Source: Hyperoodon ampullatus
Taxonomy: Eukaryota > Chordata > Mammalia > Artiodactyla > Ziphiidae
DNA length: 64,000 bases
Assembly (NCBI GenBank): GCA_949752795.1
Contig: CATKHW010000389.1
Location: 112,289-176,288 of the forward strand
Direction of reading: 5' to 3'
The notes below the pieces were generated by a model. It was not told where the DNA came from. It saw only the letters and a program-made list of their open reading frames with translations, and made no database searches. A program made the translations under genes and the position numbers. Shown here one piece after another: positions 8,101 through 21,057 of this stretch (positions within the stretch are counted from its first letter, which is position 1; each line of letters opens with the position of its first letter).

Positions 8101-9720
8101 GTGGGGCTGAAGGAGGTTGGAACACTGCCCTCACTGAGGGAGTGGGTGTGGCCATCTCTGCTGTGACTGAACAAAGGGCAGGGGAGCAGGGGGCCCAGGG
8201 CAGGGCCCTCAGAGCCCGGCAGGACCAGGGGAGTGTCACAAGCATTTGGCCCAGGCCAAAGGGCGCCTTCTTTGTCTGCACAGCTTCCCAAACACTCACA
8301 TTTCCACTCAGGCCGCCCTCTTTGTTGAAGTGTGTGTGGAACGTGTCCTCGCAGTACACCTCGCTGCACAGCTAACCATAGGACTGGGCATCGTACCTTC
8401 CTGCCAGGTGACCGAAGTTCGCAGGCAGATGGGTCACTGGGACCAACGCGGAGAGGCTCCTGCCCTGACCACAGGTCGACCACAGCCGCTGCCCCAGATC
8501 GGGGGTTGCAAAGCAGCCCTGTCTGAATCCCCTGCCTCTAGAGGGAATATTGGACCAACACTTCTAAAAAATGGGGTCCTTGCGGGCAACTCATCGGAGG
8601 GACACAAAAAAATCTTTGCCGACTTTCTCCTGAAGCTTACGAGCGTTCACACTTAAGCCTTTTACAATGGCAGCTGTTTAGCTAAACATGAGCTCATGAT
8701 CTAAATTTACACAATAATGAAGAAATCAGATACAAGGGGAGACAATCAGCAAAAACAATCAATATGAGAATTAGTTTCCCAAGGCCACCCATCAGATGTT
8801 GGAATAATCAGGTGCAAGGCAGAATATATACATAAAACTGGAACTGGAACAAGGAACAAGGATGTTTTCAAAGACTGGTAGGATCTCTAAAACATTTGTA
8901 AAGTACATGTCATTGATAAAGCTAAATACTCAAAGGTTGTGGAATACAACAGATTAATCATTGAGAAGAGTGAAATTATGCTGTTTTGAAAACTATGGCA
9001 GGTCAGATTTTCTGCCTAATGATATAAGAAGATTTCTCTAAAAAATACACATTATTTCAAAGACTTATTGGCTGTGAAATAAGTGAAGGGTATTTCAAAT
9101 GGCTTGTCTGCAAAGAAAGGTGAGATGTAGGGAATCACAGAAAGTCGAGGGGAAAATATGTCAATATATACATTGCTATATGGTGAACTAAGCCTTAGGC
9201 CAGCAACAATGGAGAGGACCTGACCCTTAGAAACTTACAAGTAAGCTGGAATCTTCAAAAGTTCAAATCTTTATAAGTAAAAAGATTTATTAAAATGAAT
9301 AACCAAGTGTTTTAATTGACATCAGATGATCAAAACAACAAACCCTGAGAACATAGAAAAAATATAAATAAAGATATGAGCAGAACTTAATACAACAGAA
9401 AACGTATAAAATTGAGGTGATTTAGTAAGTCCAAAGAATATTCTTTGAAAAGATTTAAAAGACACACTTTGATTAAGGAAAACAAAAACATAAGTAAAGA
9501 ATATACAGAAAGAATCAGGACAATGTTATAGCAGAGAATATATGAAATGCCAGTAAATTTGAACATTTCTGTAAAGGGGACCATTTCCTAGCTCCTAAAG
9601 TTGACCAAAACTGACACAAGAGGAAATCATTGAAGGTCATCATGTCTGCCCTTGGCATTCTCGGAACGCCCTGGCCTCAGAATGCAGCATCGGTAGTCCA
9701 TGGTAACCTGCGGAGAGGGG
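8101..9720 (+). repeat. Monomer M6, subfamily A (trimer copy 1)
   Basis: 1620 bp. Carries the private pair 'acaatggcagc' near 8666 and 'gtggaatac' near 8939, shared only with M9 exactly 4859 bp away. L1 remnant at 9249-9634. Confidence 0.97.
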
Positions 9721-11339
9721 GCGGGGCTGAAGGAGGTTGGAACACTGCCCTCACTGAGGGAGTGGGTGTGGCCATCTCTGCTGTGACTGAACAAAGGGCA
9801 GGGGAGCAGGGGGCCCAGGGCAGGGCCCTCAGAGGCCAGCAGGCCCAGGGGTGTGTCACAAGCATTTGGCCCAGGCCAAAGGGCACCTTCTTTGTCCGCA
9901 CAGCTTCCCAAACACTCACATTTCCACTCAGGCCGCCCTCTTTGTTGAAGTGTGTGTTGAACGTGTCCTCGCAGTACACCTCGCTGCACAGCTAACCATA
10001 GGACTGGGCATCGTAACTTCCTGCCAGGTGACCGAAGTTCGCAGGCAGATGGGTCACTGGGACCAACGCGGAGAGGCTCCTGCCCTGACCACAGGTCGAC
10101 CACAGCCGCTGCCCCCGATCGGGGGCCGCAAAGCAGCCCTGTCTGAATCCCCTGCCTCTAGAGGGAATATTGGAACAACACTTCTAAAAAATGGGGTCCT
10201 TGCGGGCATCTCATCAGAGGGACACAAATAAATCTTTGCCGACTTTCTCCTGAAGCTTACGAGCGTTCACACTTAAGCCTGTTACAATGTCAGCTGTATA
10301 GCTAAAGATGAGCTCATGATCTAAATTTACACAATAATGAAGAAATCAGCTACAAGTGGAGACAATCAGCAAAAACAATCAATATGAGAATTAGTTTCCC
10401 AAGGCCATCCATCAGATGTTGGAATAATCAGGTGCAAGGCAGAAAATATACATAAAACTGGAACTGAAACAAGCAACAAGGATGTTTTCAAAGACTGGTA
10501 GGATCTCTAAAACATTTGTAAAGTACATGTCATTGATAAAGCTAAATACCCAAGGTTGTGTAATACAACAGATTAATCATTGAGAAGAGTGAAATTATGC
10601 TGTTTTGAAAACTATGGCAGGTCAGATTTTCTGCCTAATTATATTAGAAGATTTCTCTAAAAAATACACATTATTTCAAAGACTTATTGGCTGTGAAATA
10701 AGTGAAGGGTATTTCAAATGGCTTGTCTGCAAAGAAAGGTGAGATGTAGGGAATCACAGAAAGTCGAGGGGAAAATATGTCAATATATACATTGCTATAT
10801 GGTGAACTAAGCCTTAGGCCACCAACAATGGAGAGGACTTGACCCTTAGAAACTTACAAGTAAGCTGGAATCTTCAAAAGTTCAAATCTTTCTAAGTAAA
10901 AAGATTTATTAAAATGAATAACCAAGTGTTTTAATTGACATCAGATGATGAAAACAACAAACCCTGAGAACATAGAAAAAATATAAATAAAGATATGAGC
11001 AGAACTTAATACAACAGAAAACGTATAAAATTGAGGTGATTTAGTAAGTCCAAAGAATATTCTTTGAAAAGATTTAAAAGACACACTTTGATTAAGGAAA
11101 ACAAAAACATAAGTAAAGAATATACAGAAAGAATCAGGACAATGTTATAGCAGAGAATATATGAAATGCCAGTAAATTTGAACATTTCTGTAAAGGGGAC
11201 CATTTCCTAGCTCGTAAAGTTGACCAAAACTGACACAAGAGGAAATCATTGAAGGTCATCATGTCTGCCCTTGGCATTCTCGGAACGCCCTGTCCTCAGA
11301 ATGCAGCATCGGTAGTCCATGGTAACCTGCGGAGAGGGG
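9721..11339 (+). repeat. Monomer M7, subfamily B (trimer copy 1)
   Basis: 1619 bp. 'gtgtgttgaac' near 9954 is shared with M10. Private changes: 'cctaattatattag', 'ctaaagatgagc', 'gatgatgaaaac'. L1 remnant at 10868-11253. Confidence 0.97.
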
Positions 11340-12959
11340 TCGGGGCTGAAGGAGGTTGGAACACTGCCCTCACTGAGGGAGTGGGTGTGGCCATCTCTGC
11401 TGTGACTGAACAAAGGGCAGGGGAGCAGGGAGCCCAGGGCAGGGCCCTCAGAGCCCGGCAGGACCAGGGGAGTGTCACAAGCATTTGGCTCAGGCCAAAG
11501 GGCGCCTTCTTTGTCTGCACAGCTTCCCAAACACTCACATTTCCACTCAGGCCGCCCTCTTTGTTGAAGTGTGTGTGGAACGTGTCCTCGCAGTACACCT
11601 CGCTGCACAGCTAACCATAGGACTGGGCATCGTACCTTCCTGCCAGGTGACCGAAGTTCGCAGGCAGATGGGTCACTGGGACCAACGCGGAGAGGCTCCT
11701 GCCCTGACCACAGGTCGACCACAGCCGCTGCCCCAGATCGGGGGTTGCAAAGCAGCCCTGTCTGAATCCCCTGCCTCTAGAGGGAGTATTGGACCAACAC
11801 TTCTAAAAAATGGGGTCCTTGCGGGCAACTCATCGGAGGGACACAAAAAAGTCTTTGCCGACTTTCTCCTGGAGCTTACGAGCGTTCACACTTAAGCCTG
11901 ATACAATGTCAGCTGTTTAGCTAAACATGAGCTCATGATCTAAATTTACACAATAATGAAGAAATCAGCTACAAGTGGAGACAATCAGCAAAAACAATCA
12001 ATATGAGAATTAGTTTCCCAAGGCCATCCATCAGATGTTGGAATAATCAGGTGCAAGGCAGAAAATATACATAAAACTGGAACTGAAACAAGGAACAAGG
12101 ATGTTTACTAAGACTGGTAGGATCTCTAAAACATTTGTAAAGTACATGTCATTGATAAAGCTAAATACTCAAAGGTTGTGTAATACAACAGATTAATCAT
12201 TGAGAAGAGTGAAATTATGCTGTTTTGAAAACTATGGCAGGTCAGATTTTCTGCCTAATGATATAAGAAGATTTCTCTCAAAAATACACATTATTTCAAA
12301 GACTTATTGGCTGTGAAATAAGTGAAGGGTATTTCAAATGGCTTGTCTGCAAAGAAAGGTGAGATGTAGGGAATCACAGAAAGTCGAGGGGAAAATATGT
12401 CAATATATACATTGCGATATGGTGAACTAAGCTTTAGGCCAGCAACAATGGAGAGGACCTGACCCTTAGAAACTTACAAGTAAGCTGGAATCTTCAAAAG
12501 TTCAAATCTTTATAAGTAAAAAGATTTATTAAAATGAATAACCAAGTGTTTTAATTGACATCAGATGATCAAAACAACAAACCCTGAGAACATAGAAAAA
12601 ATATAAATAAAGATATGAGCAGAACTTAATACAACAGAAAACGTATAAAATTGAGGTGATTTAGTAAGTCCAAAGAATATTCTTTGAAAAGATTTAAAAG
12701 ACACACTTTGATTAAGGAAAACATAAACATATGTAAAGAATATACAGAAAGAATCAGGACAATGTTATAGCAGAGAATATATGAAATGCCAGTAAATTTG
12801 AACATTTCTGTAAAGGGGACCATTTCCTAGCTCCTAAAGTTGACCAAAACTGACACAAGAGGAAATCATTGAAGGTCATCATGTCTGCCCTTGGCATTCT
12901 TGGAACGCCCTGGCCTCAGAATGCAGCATCGGTAGTCCATGGTAACCTGCGGAGAGGGG
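11340..12959 (+). repeat. Monomer M8, subfamily C (trimer copy 1)
   Basis: 1620 bp. 'gagcagggagccc' near 11424 (shared with M11 and M16), 'ctggagctt', gat near 11900, 'gtttactaag', and 'tgcgatatgg' near 12412. GC box altered (ggggtcgggg). L1 remnant at 12488-12873. Confidence 0.97.
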
Positions 12960-14579
12960 GTGGGGCTGAAGGAGGTTGGAACACTGCCCTCACTGAGGGA
13001 GTGGGTGTGGCCATCTCTGCTGTGACTGAACAAAGGGCAGGGGAGCAGGGGGCCCAGGGCAGGGCCCTCAGAGCCCGGCAGGACCAGGGGAGTGTCACAA
13101 GCATTTGGCCCAGGCCAAAGGGCGCCTTCTTTGTCTGCACAGCTTCCCAAACACTCACATTTCCACTCAGGCCGCCCTCTTTGTTGAAGTGTGTGTGGAA
13201 CGTGTCCTCGCAGTACACCTCGCTGCACAGCTAACCATAGGACTGGGCATCGTACCTTCCTGCCAGGTGACCGAAGTTCGCAGGCAGATGGGTCACTGGG
13301 ACCAACGCGGAGAGGCTCCTGCCCTGACCACAGGTCGACCACAGCCGCTGCCCCAGATCGGGGGTTGCAAAGCAGCCCTGTCTGAATCCCCTGCCTCTAG
13401 AGGGAATATTGGACCAACACTTCTAAAAAATGGGGTCCTTGCGGGCAACTCATCGGAGGGACACAAAAAAATCTTTGCCGACTTTCTCCTGAAGCTTACG
13501 AGCGTTCACACTTAAGCCTTTTACAATGGCAGCTGTTTAGCTAAACATGAGCTCATGATCTAAATTTACACAATAATGAAGAAATCAGATACAAGGGGAG
13601 ACAATCAGCAAAAACAATCAATATGAGAATTAGTTTCCCAAGGCCACCCATCAGATGTTGGAATAATCAGGTGCAAGGCAGAATATATACATAAAACTGG
13701 AACTGGAACAAGGAACAAGGATGTTTTCAAAGACTGGTAGGATCTCTAAAACATTTGTAAAGTACATGTCATTGATAAAGCTAAATACTCAAAGGTTGTG
13801 GAATACAACAGATTAATCATTGAGAAGAGTGAAATTATGCTGTTTTGAAAACTATGGCAGGTCAGATTTTCTGCCTAATGATATAAGAAGATTTCTCTAA
13901 AAAATACACATTATTTCAAAGACTTATTGGCTGTGAAATAAGTGAAGGGTATTTCAAATGGCTTGTCTGCAAAGAAAGGTGAGATGTAGGGAATCACAGA
14001 AAGTCGAGGGGAAAATATGTCAATATATACATTGCTATATGGTGAACTAAGCCTTAGGCCAGCAACAATGGAGAGGACCTGACCCTTAGAAACTTACAAG
14101 TAAGCTGGAATCTTCAAAAGTTCAAATCTTTATAAGTAAAAAGATTTATTAAAATGAATAACCAAGTGTTTTAATTGACATCAGATGATCAAAACAACAA
14201 ACCCTGAGAACATAGAAAAAATATAAATAAAGATATGAGCAGAACTTAATACAACAGAAAACGTATAAAATTGAGGTGATTTAGTAAGTCCAAAGAATAT
14301 TCTTTGAAAAGATTTAAAAGACACACTTTGATTAAGGAAAACAAAAACATAAGTAAAGAATATACAGAAAGAATCAGGACAATGTTATAGCAGAGAATAT
14401 ATGAAATGCCAGTAAATTTGAACATTTCTGTAAAGGGGACCATTTCCTAGCTCCTAAAGTTGACCAAAACTGACACAAGAGGAAATCATTGAAGGTCATC
14501 ATGTCTGCCCTTGGCATTCTCGGAACGCCCTGGCCTCAGAATGCAGCATCGGTAGTCCATGGTAACCTGCGGAGAGGGG
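12960..14579 (+). repeat. Monomer M9, subfamily A (trimer copy 2)
   Basis: 1620 bp. Appears the same as M6 along its length, including both private markers, at an offset of 4859 bp. L1 remnant at 14108-14493. Confidence 0.97.
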
Positions 14580-16198
14580 GCGGGGCTGAAGGAGGTTGGA
14601 ACACTGCCCTCACTGAGGGAGTGGGTGTGGCCATCTCTGCTGTGACTGAACAAAGGGCAGGGGAGCAGGGGGCCCAGGGCAGGGCCCTCAGAGGCCAGCA
14701 GGCCCAGGGGTGTGTCACAAGCATTTGGCCCAGGCCAAAGGGCACCTTCTTTGTCCGCACAGCTTCCCAAACACTCACATTTCCACTCAGGCCGCCCTCT
14801 TTGTTGAAGTGTGTGTTGAACGTGTCCTCGCAGTACACCTCGCTGCACAGCTAACCATAGGACTGGGCATCGTAACTTCCTGCCAGGTGACCGAAGTTCG
14901 CAGGCAGATGGGTCACTGGGACCAACGCGGAGAGGCTCCTGCCCTGACCACAGGTCGACCACAGCCGCTGCCCCAGATCGGGGGCCGCAAAGCAGCCCTG
15001 TCTGAATCCCCTGCCTCTAGAGGGAGTATTGGACCAACACTTCTAAAAAATGGGGTCCTTGCGGGCATCTCATCGGGGGGACACAAATAAATCTTTGCCG
15101 ACTTTCTCCTGAAGCTTACGAGCGTTCACACTTAAGCCTGTTACAATGTCAGCTGTATAGCTAAACATGAGCTCATGATCTAAATTTACACAATAATGAA
15201 GAAATCAGCTACAAGTGGAGACAATCAGCAAAAACAATCAATATGAGAATTAGTTTCCCAAGGCCATCCATCAGATGTTGGAATAATCAGGTGCAAGGCA
15301 GAAAATATACATAAAACTGGAACTGAAACAAGCAACAAGGATGTTTTCAAAGACTGGTAGGATCTCTAAAACATTTGTAAAGTACATGTCATTGATAAAG
15401 CTAAATACCCAAGGTTGTGTAATACAACAGATTAATCATTGAGAAGAGTGAAATTATGCTGTTTTGAAAACTATGGCAGGTCAGATTTTCTGCCTAATGA
15501 TATAAGAAGATTTCTCTAAAAAATACACATTATTTCAAAGACTTATTGGCTGTGAAATAAGTGAAGGGTATTTCAAATGGCTTGTCTGCAAAGAAAGGTG
15601 AGATGTAGGGAATCACAGAAAGTCGAGGGGAAAATATGTCAATATATACATTGCTATATGGTGAACTAAGCCTTAGGCCACCAACAATGGAGAGGACCTG
15701 ACCCTTAGAAACTTACAAGTAAGCTGGAATCTTCAAAAGTTCAAATCTTTCTAAGTAAAAAGATTTATTAAAATGAATAACCAAGTGTTTTAATTGACAT
15801 CAGATGATCAAAACAACAAACCCTGAGAACATAGAAAAAATATAAATAAAGATATGAGCAGAACTTAATACAACAGAAAACGTATAAAATTGAGGTGATT
15901 TAGTAAGTCCAAAGAATATTCTTTGAAAAGATTTAAAAGACACACATTGATTAAGGAAAACATAAACATATGTAAAGAATATACAGAAAGAATCAGGACA
16001 ATGTTATAGCAGAGAATATATGAAATGCCAGTAAATTTGAACATTTCTGTAAAGGGGACCATTTCCTAGCTCCTAAAGTTGACCAAAACTGACACAAGAG
16101 GAAATCATTGAAGGTCATCATGTCTGCCCTTGGCATTCTTGGAACGCCCTGGCCTCAGAATGCAGCATCGGTAGTCCATGGTAACCTGCGGAGAGGGG
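14580..16198 (+). repeat. Monomer M10, subfamily B (trimer copy 2)
   Basis: 1619 bp. Matches M7 in 'gtgtgttgaac' but has a half-converted palindrome site (ccccagatcgggggcc) and 'catcgggggg'. The last ~250 bp switch to the 'cataaacatatg' L1 haplotype. L1 remnant at 15727-16112. Confidence 0.97.
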
Positions 16199-17818
16199 GT
16201 GGGGCTGAAGGAGGTTGGAACACTGCCCTCACTGAGGGAGTGGGTGTGGCCATCTCTGCTGTGACTGAACAAAGGGCAGGGGAGCAGGGAGCCCAGGGCA
16301 GGGCCCTCAGAGCCCGGCAGGACCAGGGGAGTGTCACAAGCATTTGGCCCAGGCCAAAGGGCGCCTTCTTTGTCTGCACAGCTTCCCAAACACTCACATT
16401 TCCACTCAGGCCGCCCTCTTTGTTGAAGTGTGTGTGGAACGTGTCCTCGCAGTACACCTCGCTGCACAGCTAACCATAGGACTGGGCATCGTACCTTCCT
16501 GCCAGGTGACCGAAGTTCGCAGGCAGATGGGTCACTGGGACCAACGCGGAGAGGCTCCTGCCCTGACCACAGGTCGACCACAGCCGCTGCCCCAGATCGG
16601 GGGTTGCAAAGCAGCCCTGTCTGAATCCCCTGCCTCTAGAGGGAGTATTGGACCAACACTTCTAAAAAATGGGGTCCTTGCGGGCAACTCATCGGAGGGA
16701 CACAAAAAAATCTTTGCCGACTTTCTCCTGGAGCTTACGAGCGTTCACACTTAAGCCTGATACATTGTCAGCTGTTTAGCTAAACATGAGCTCATGATCT
16801 AAATTTACACAATAATGAAGAAATCAGCTACAAGTGGAGACAATCAGCAAAAACAATCAATATGAGAATTAGTTTCCCAAGGCCATCCATCAGATGTTGG
16901 AATAATCAGGTGCAAGGCAGAAAATATACATAAAACTGGAACTGAAACAAGGAACAAGGATGTTTACTAAGACTGGTAGGATCTCTAAAACATTTGTAAA
17001 GTACATGTCATTGATAAAGCTAAATACTCAAAGGTTGTGTAATACAACAGATTAATCATTGAGAAGAGTGAAATTATGCTGTTTTGAAAACTATGGCAGG
17101 TCAGATTTTCTGCCTAATGATATAAGAAGATTTCTCTCAAAAATACACATTATTTCAAAGACTTATTGGCTGTGAAAAAAGTGAAGGGTATTTCAAATGG
17201 CTTGTCTGCAAAGAAAGGTGAGATGTAGGGAATCACAGAAAGTCGAGGGGAAAATATGTCAATATATACATTGCGATATGGTGAACTAAGCCTTAGGCCA
17301 GCAACAATGGAGAGGACCTGACCCTTAGAAACTTACAAGTAAGCTGGAATCTTCAAAAGTTCAAATCTTTCTAAGTAAAAAGATTTATTAAAATGAATAA
17401 CCAAGTGTTTTAATTGACATCAGATGATCAAAACAACAAACCCTGAGAACATAGAAAAAATATAAATAAAGATATGAGCAGAACTTAATACAACAGAAAA
17501 CGTATAAAATTGAGGTGATTTAGTAAGTCCAAAGAATATTCTTTGAAAAGATTTAAAAGACACACTTTGATTAAGGAAAACATAAACATATGTAAAGAAT
17601 ATACAGAAAGAATCAGGACAATGTTATAGCAGAGAATATATGAAATGCCAGTAAATTTGAACATTTCTGTAAAGGGGACCATTTCCTAGCTCCTAAAGTT
17701 GACCAAAACTGACACAAGAGGAAATCATTGAAGGTCATCATGTCTGCCCTTGGCATTCTTGGAACGCCCTGGCCTCAGAATGCAGCATCCGTAGTCCATG
17801 GTAACCTGCGGAGAGGGG
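16199..17818 (+). repeat. Monomer M11, subfamily C (trimer copy 2)
   Basis: 1620 bp. Shares 'gagcagggagccc' and 'tgcgatatgg' with M8 and M16. Private 'acattgtcagc' near 16763 and 'gtgaaaaaagtg' near 17173. L1 remnant at 17347-17732. Confidence 0.97.
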
Positions 17819-19438
17819 GTGGGGCTGAAGGAGGTTGGAACACTGCCCTCACTGAGGGAGTGGGTGTGGCCATCTCTGCTGTGACTGAACAAAGGGCAGG
17901 GGAGCAGGGGGCCCAGGGCAGGGCCCTCAGAGCCCGGCAGGACCAGGGGAGTGTCACAAGCATTTGGCCCAGGCCAAAGGGCGCCTTCTTTGTCTGCACA
18001 GCTTCCCAAACACTCACATTTCCACTCAGGCCGCCCTCTTTGTTGAAGTGTGTGTGGAACGTGTCCTCGCAGTACACCTCGCTGCACAGCTAACCATAGG
18101 ACTGGGCATCGTACCTTCCTGCCAGGTGACCGAAGTTCGCAGGCAGATGGGTCACTGGGACCAACGCGGAGAGGCTCCTGCCCTGACCACAGGTCGACCA
18201 CAGCCGCTGCCCCAGATCGGGGGTTGCAAAGCAGCCCTGTCTGAATCCCCTGCCTCTAGAGGGAGTATTGGACCAACACTTCTAAAAAATGGGGTCCTTG
18301 CGGGCAACTCATCGGAGGGACACAAAAAAATCTTTGCCGACTTTCTCCTGAAGCTTACGAGCGTTCACACTTAAGCCTTTTACAATGTCAGCTGTTTAGC
18401 TAAACATGAGCTCATGATCTAAATTTACACAATAATGAAGAAATCAGATACAAGGGGAGACAATCAGCAAAAACAATCAATATGAGAATTAGTTTCCCAA
18501 GGCCACCCATCAGATGTTGGAATAATCAGGTGCAAGGCAGAATATATACATAAAACTGGAACTGGAACAAGGAACAAGGATGTTTTCAAAGACTGGTAGG
18601 ATCTCTAAAACATTTGTAAAGTACATGTCATTGATAAAGCTAAATACTCAAAGGTTGTGTAATACAACAGATTAATCATTGAGAAGAGTGAAATTATGCT
18701 GTTTTGAAAACTATGGCAGGTCAGATTTTCTGCCTAATGATATAAGAAGATTTCTCTAAAAAATACACATTATTTCAAAGACTTATTGGCTGTGAAATAA
18801 GTGAAGGGTATTTCAAATGGCTTGTCTGCAAAGAAAGGTGAGATGTAGGGAATCACAGAAAGTCGAGGGGAAAATATGTCAATATATACATTGCTATATG
18901 GTGAACTAAGCCTTAGGCCAGCAACAATGGAGAGGACCTGACCCTTAGAAACTTTCAAGTAAGCTGGAATCTTCAAAAGTTCAAATCTTTCTAAGTAAAA
19001 AGATTTATTAAAATGAATAACCAAGTATTTTAATTGACATCAGATGATCAAAACAACAAACCCTGAGAACATAGAAAAAATATAAATAAAGATATGAGCA
19101 GAACTTAATACAACAGAAAACGTATAAAATTGAGGTGATTTAGTAAGTCCAAAGAATATTCTTTGAAAAGATTTAAAAGACACACTTTGATTAAGGAAAA
19201 CATAAACATATGTAAAGAATATACAGAAAGAATCAGGACAATGTTATAGCAGAGAATATATGAAATGCCAGTAAATTTGAACATTTCTGTAAAGGGGACC
19301 ATTTCCTAGCTCCTAAAGTTGACCAAAACTGACACAAGAGGAAATCATTGAAGGTCATCATGTCTGCCCTTGGCATTCTCGGAACGCCCTGGCCTCAGAA
19401 TGCAGCATCGGTAGTCCATGGTAACCTGCGGAGAGGGG
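17819..19438 (+). repeat. Monomer M12, subfamily A (trimer copy 3)
   Basis: 1620 bp. A-type throughout. It lacks the M6/M9 private markers, so the third trimer has diverged. 'actttcaag' near 18951 is private. L1 remnant at 18967-19352. Confidence 0.97.
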
Positions 19439-21057
19439 GCGGGGCTGAAGGAGGTTGGAACACTGCCCTCACTGAGGGAGTGGGTGTGGCCATCTCTGCT
19501 GTGACTGAACAAAGGGCAGGGGAGCAGGGGGCCCAGGGCAGGGCCCTCAGAGGCCAGCAGGCCCAGGGGTGTGTCACAAGCATTTGGCCCAGGCCAAAGG
19601 GCACCTTCTTTGTCCGCACAGCTTCCCAAACACTCACATTTCCACTCAGGCCGCCCTCTTTGTTGAAGTGTGTGTGGAACGTGTCCTCGCAGTACACCTC
19701 GCTGCATAGCTAACCATAGGACTGGGCATCGTACCTTCCTGCCAGGTGACCGAAGTTCGCAGGCAGATGGGTCACTGGGACCAATGCGGAGAGGCTCCTG
19801 CCCTGACCACAGGTCGACCACAGCCGCTGCCCCCGATCGGGGGCCGCAAAGCAGCCCTGTCTGAATCCCCTGCCTCTAGAGGGAGTATTGGACCAACACT
19901 TCTAAAAAATGGGGTCCTTGCGGGCATCTCATCGGAGGGACACAAATAAATCTTTGCCGACTTTCTCTTGAAGCTTACGAGCGTTCACACTTAAGCCTGT
20001 TACAATGTCAGCTGTATAGCTAAACATGAGCTCATGATCTAAATTTACACAATAATGAAGAAATCAGCTACAAGTGGAGACAATCAGCAAAAACAATCAA
20101 TATGAGAATTAGTTTCCCAAGGCCATCCATCAGATGTTGGAATAATCAGGTGCAAGGCAGAAAATATACATAAAACTGTAACTGAAACAAGCAACAAGGA
20201 TGTTTTCAAAGACTGGTAGGATCTCTAAAACATTTGTAAAGTACATGTCATTGATAAAGCTAAATACCCAAGGTTGTGTAATACAACAGATTAATCATTG
20301 AGAAGAGTGAAATTATGCTGTTTTGAAAACTATGGCAGGTCAGATTTTCTGCCTAATGATATAAGAAGATTTCTCTAAAAAATACACATTATTTCAAAGA
20401 CTTATTGGCTGTGAAATAAGTTAAGGGTATTTCAAATGGCTTGTCTGCAAAGAAAGGTGAGATGTAGGGAATCACAGAAAGTCGAGGGGAAAATATGTCA
20501 ATATATACATTGCTATATGGTGAACTAAGCCTTAGGCCACCAACAATGGAGAGGACATGACCCTTAGAAACTTACAAGTAAGCTGGAATCTTCAAAAGTT
20601 CAAATCTTTCTAAGTAAAAAGATTTATTAAAATGAATAACCAAGTGTTTTAATTGACATCAGATGATCAAAACAACAAACCCTGAGAACATAGAAAAAAT
20701 ATAAATAAAGATATGAGCAGAACTTAATACAACAGAAAACGTATAAAATTGAGGTGATTTAGTAAGTCCAAAGAATATTCTTTGAAAAGATTTAAAAGAC
20801 ACACTTTGATTAAGGAAAACATAAACATATGTAAAGAATATACAGAAAGAATCAGGACAATGTTATAGCAGAGAATATATGAAATGCCAGTAAATTTGAA
20901 CATTTCTGTAAAGGGGACCATTTCCTAGCTCCTAAAGTTGACCAAAACTGACACAAGAGGAAATCATTGAAGGTCATCATGTCTGCCCTTGGCATTCTCG
21001 GAACGCCCTGGCCTCAGAATGCAGCATCGGTAGTCCATGGTAACCTGCGGAGAGTGG
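19439..21057 (+). repeat. Monomer M13, subfamily B (trimer copy 3)
   Basis: 1619 bp. Palindrome intact, 'tacccaagg' deletion near 20265. 'gctgcatagc' near 19701 and 'accaatgcgg' near 19781 are local changes at CpG or CpA steps. L1 remnant at 20586-20971. Confidence 0.97.

Noticed and set aside
18770..19024. 84-codon minus-strand frame ending in the exon-like stretch
   Set aside because: Open over this length in one monomer only, through a chance change (actttcaag); other monomers carry stops there.
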